Below the pieces are notes generated by a model, which was not told where the DNA came from, did no database searches, and worked only from the letters and a program-made list of their open reading frames with translations. Position numbers and translations under genes: made by a program. 64,000 nucleotides of DNA from Chloroflexota bacterium. GTDB taxonomy: Bacteria; Chloroflexota; UBA11872. Shown piece after piece: positions 62,585 through 64,000 of this stretch. How positions within the stretch are numbered: position 1 is the stretch's first letter; every line of letters begins with the position of its first letter. The stretch is taken from assembly GCA_026708035.1 (NCBI GenBank), contig JAPOVQ010000030.1:124001-188000 (forward strand), given 5' to 3'.

Positions 62585-63042
62585 TTGGTGCTGAGCTCGG
62601 GGACCTCCGCCAGCAGGTCGCGCGGGCGACCGGGGGTGACGCCCGGAATGCCAAGAAGCCAGGCTTCGTGCGCGCGCAGGTGCGAATCAGCATGGATAGC
62701 GCCAGCGAATTGGGCATCGAGGGCCGCTAGGATGTCGTCGAAGCATTCGACGGACCCGAGTTGGCCTTCGGTCGGCGTGTGCTCCTCGAGCGTCCAGTGG
62801 AGTGGAGAACCGACGACGAGAGGAACGCTCTGCGACGCCGTGGCCGATCGGTCACAGGCGCCGGCCAGCGGTAGTTCGTGTTGTGTCGAAATGGAGTGAA
62901 CAGGCTTCCCGACGACTGCAAGGAGCGCTTCGTCGCGAGCAATCCGAGGGATCGCAGTTTGGTCCAGGTCACCGGTCCGAAGCTCGTCTGGAGGTACGTC
63001 CACGAGGGCGCCGTTTCGTTTGCCAGTGATAGGCATTGCCAC
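62575..63042 (-). CDS. Hypothetical protein ending in the tRNA-Thr sequence
   Basis: A 155-residue frame starting with MAMPITGKRNGALVDVPPDE. It contains plausible segments (ECFDDILAALDAQFAGAIH, AHEAWLLGIPGVTPG) but no known motif. The stop lies within the 5' end of the tRNA-Thr-like sequence, which suggests the gene was cut or fused there. It could be a chance frame in GC-rich DNA. Confidence 0.3.
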   Translation of the reverse strand: MAMPITGKRNGALVDVPPDELRTGDLDQTAIPRIARDEALLAVVGKPVHSISTQHELPLAGACDRSATASQSVPLVVGSPLHWTLEEHTPTEGQLGSVECFDDILAALDAQFAGAIHADSHLRAHEAWLLGIPGVTPGRPRDLLAEVPELSTKPA

Positions 63043-63594
63043 TTTGCCTGCTTCAGCAGAAGCCTATGGCAAGGCGAGTGGCCCGCGGCGGGGAGTTTCA
63101 CCGTCGGCGAGGCTTGGATGACCTAAGGCGGCGTACCGAGACTGCCCGTGCGCAAGTGGCTGCGAACGGGACTGCCGGCGAACCAAGAAAGGACCTCGTT
63201 CTGGGGCGGTTGGTGCCCGTGACAGGGCGCTCATCGGTCACCGCTCGGTCCTCGTCGGCCCCGAGCATCCCGATCCTCGCTAGCTAGGCCAGCTGCATGC
63301 GAGGACGTACGACGGATCCGCGGGGCGCGGCGACACGGCGCTTCTGGCGCCGCCCGCTACATCACAGACCCCATCGCCTCGCCGCCCGACACCGTCGTCT
63401 CGCTAGAGGCGACATTCCGAGGCACCTCAAACCAGGGCAAATTCGTCTTGTGAATAATGTCCCGACAAAACACAAGGGGTTCGCGTCGTGTAACTATTAT
63501 GGTGTTTCCTCAGTTCTCCCCATAATCTGCGCCCCCCGCCGGGTGCCGGGTCCCTGCCTGCTCGGTACACACCGCTTGCCGGACACCGCGCAGG
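63043..63594. other. Gene-free stretch
   Basis: No convincing gene. Around 63445-63510 the DNA is A/T-rich (ttgtgaataatg, gtaactattatggtg) and could hold a promoter, but neighbouring genes point the wrong way. Nothing else stands out. Confidence 0.3.
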
Positions 63595-64000
63595 TCACGG
63601 CGCAGCGTCGACGAGGCTGCGGAGTGCCACCGCCACCGCCTCGCCCACGGTCGGTCGGTAGACACTTGAGAGATGCGAGCGACTCATCCCCATCTCGCGG
63701 CCGATGGCCGCGATGGACTCGCCGCTCGCGTATCGCTCAAGGAACCGGCGTTCGCGAGAGGAAAGCGCGGGAAGCGAGACATCAACGGCACGCATCAACA
63801 GCTCCTGCAGCGCGAGCACGCAGCCGTGTGGGTTGTCGGGGTGGCGCCGCTTGGCAAAACGGAGCACGCCGGGCAGCTTGACCAGCGGAGAGCGACGCAG
63901 CCGCATGGGCCGGTCGAGATCCCTCAGACACGTGTCCACTAGGCGCGTCCACTCCGCCAGCGATCGCCGACCTGGCTGCGCAGCGGCCTGGCGGACGACT
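63595..64000 (-). CDS. HTH protein, partial (5' end beyond the window)
   Basis: The frame is open from the right edge to a stop at 63595, at least 134 residues. An N-terminal helical part (SLAEWTRLVDTCLRDLDRP, HGCVLALQELLMRAV) is followed by a C-terminal LuxR/sigma-4-like HTH: LPALSSRERRFLERYASGES, IAAIGREMGMSRSHLSSVYR. A GTG at 63939 is not needed as a start because the frame continues to the edge. It probably regulates transcription; DNA target unknown. Confidence 0.6.
   Translation of the reverse strand, partial: VVRQAAAQPGRRSLAEWTRLVDTCLRDLDRPMRLRRSPLVKLPGVLRFAKRRHPDNPHGCVLALQELLMRAVDVSLPALSSRERRFLERYASGESIAAIGREMGMSRSHLSSVYRPTVGEAVAVALRSLVDAAP

Overview
The window is GC-rich bacterial DNA (visibly GC-rich codon third positions) that most resembles a Chloroflexota genome, perhaps a marine or sponge-associated Dehalococcoidia/SAR202-like lineage. 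The lineage call is inference. It rests on several secreted proteins built from a 'GYP...QYF...hP...LLG' module that I associate with Chloroflexota, on a DmdA-like/DMGDH/PhyH metabolic cluster, on palindromic repeats of the ATTCCGGC-loop-GCCGGAAT type, and on the lack of operons typical of other phyla. There is no rRNA, no CRISPR array and no intact phage.

Layout. 1-6.2 kb: a truncated Gfo/Idh/MocA oxidoreductase, a DUF4268 nuclease-like protein, an orphan LivK-type lipoprotein, two lipoprotein cytochromes c, a membrane protein and a cyclophilin lipoprotein. 6.3-15.7 kb: one gene for a 3160-residue secreted protein made of leucine-rich repeats, fifteen SwmB-like repeats and three C-terminal GYP/QYF modules. 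16.1-26.9 kb: housekeeping-like metabolism, with a DmdA-like GcvT protein, a DMGDH-like fusion, PhyH, a GNAT, an NCS2 permease with an extra GHKL-like domain, DUF1330, an amidohydrolase and a D-2-hydroxyacid dehydrogenase. A dense patch of palindromes lies at 25.0-25.4 kb. 26.97-37.9 kb: nucleic-acid processing genes, namely a TM0106-type nuclease-helicase, then a tightly overlapping DUF6361 / PLD-nuclease / helicase operon (the best candidate for an undescribed defence system), then an EEP-family phosphoesterase.

38-64 kb is an accessory region full of secreted proteins, decayed genes and tRNA fragments. It holds a degenerate trypsin-like protein, a two-gene ArsR/VOC islet between 68-bp direct repeats derived from a tRNA-Leu 3' end, an LRR lipoprotein, a secreted PEP/pyruvate-binding protein, and an array of signal-peptide zinc-metallopeptidase-like paralogues (three intact, two truncated). 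One truncated paralogue is cut by an IS481-like element. The interval 51.4-62.5 kb lies between 44-bp direct repeats of a tRNA-Thr(GGU) 3' end, in the geometry expected of an integrated island. At the right end are a histidine kinase/response regulator/DNA-binding fusion whose start is missing and a partial HTH protein running off the window.

How the genes fit together: the secreted proteins reuse the GYP/QYF module with different partners (LRR/SwmB, trypsin-like, metallopeptidase), which suggests a diversifying cell-surface or secreted repertoire. The 27-38 kb cluster reads as a defence neighbourhood. The 16-21 kb cluster reads as methylated-amine/sulfonium C1 metabolism.
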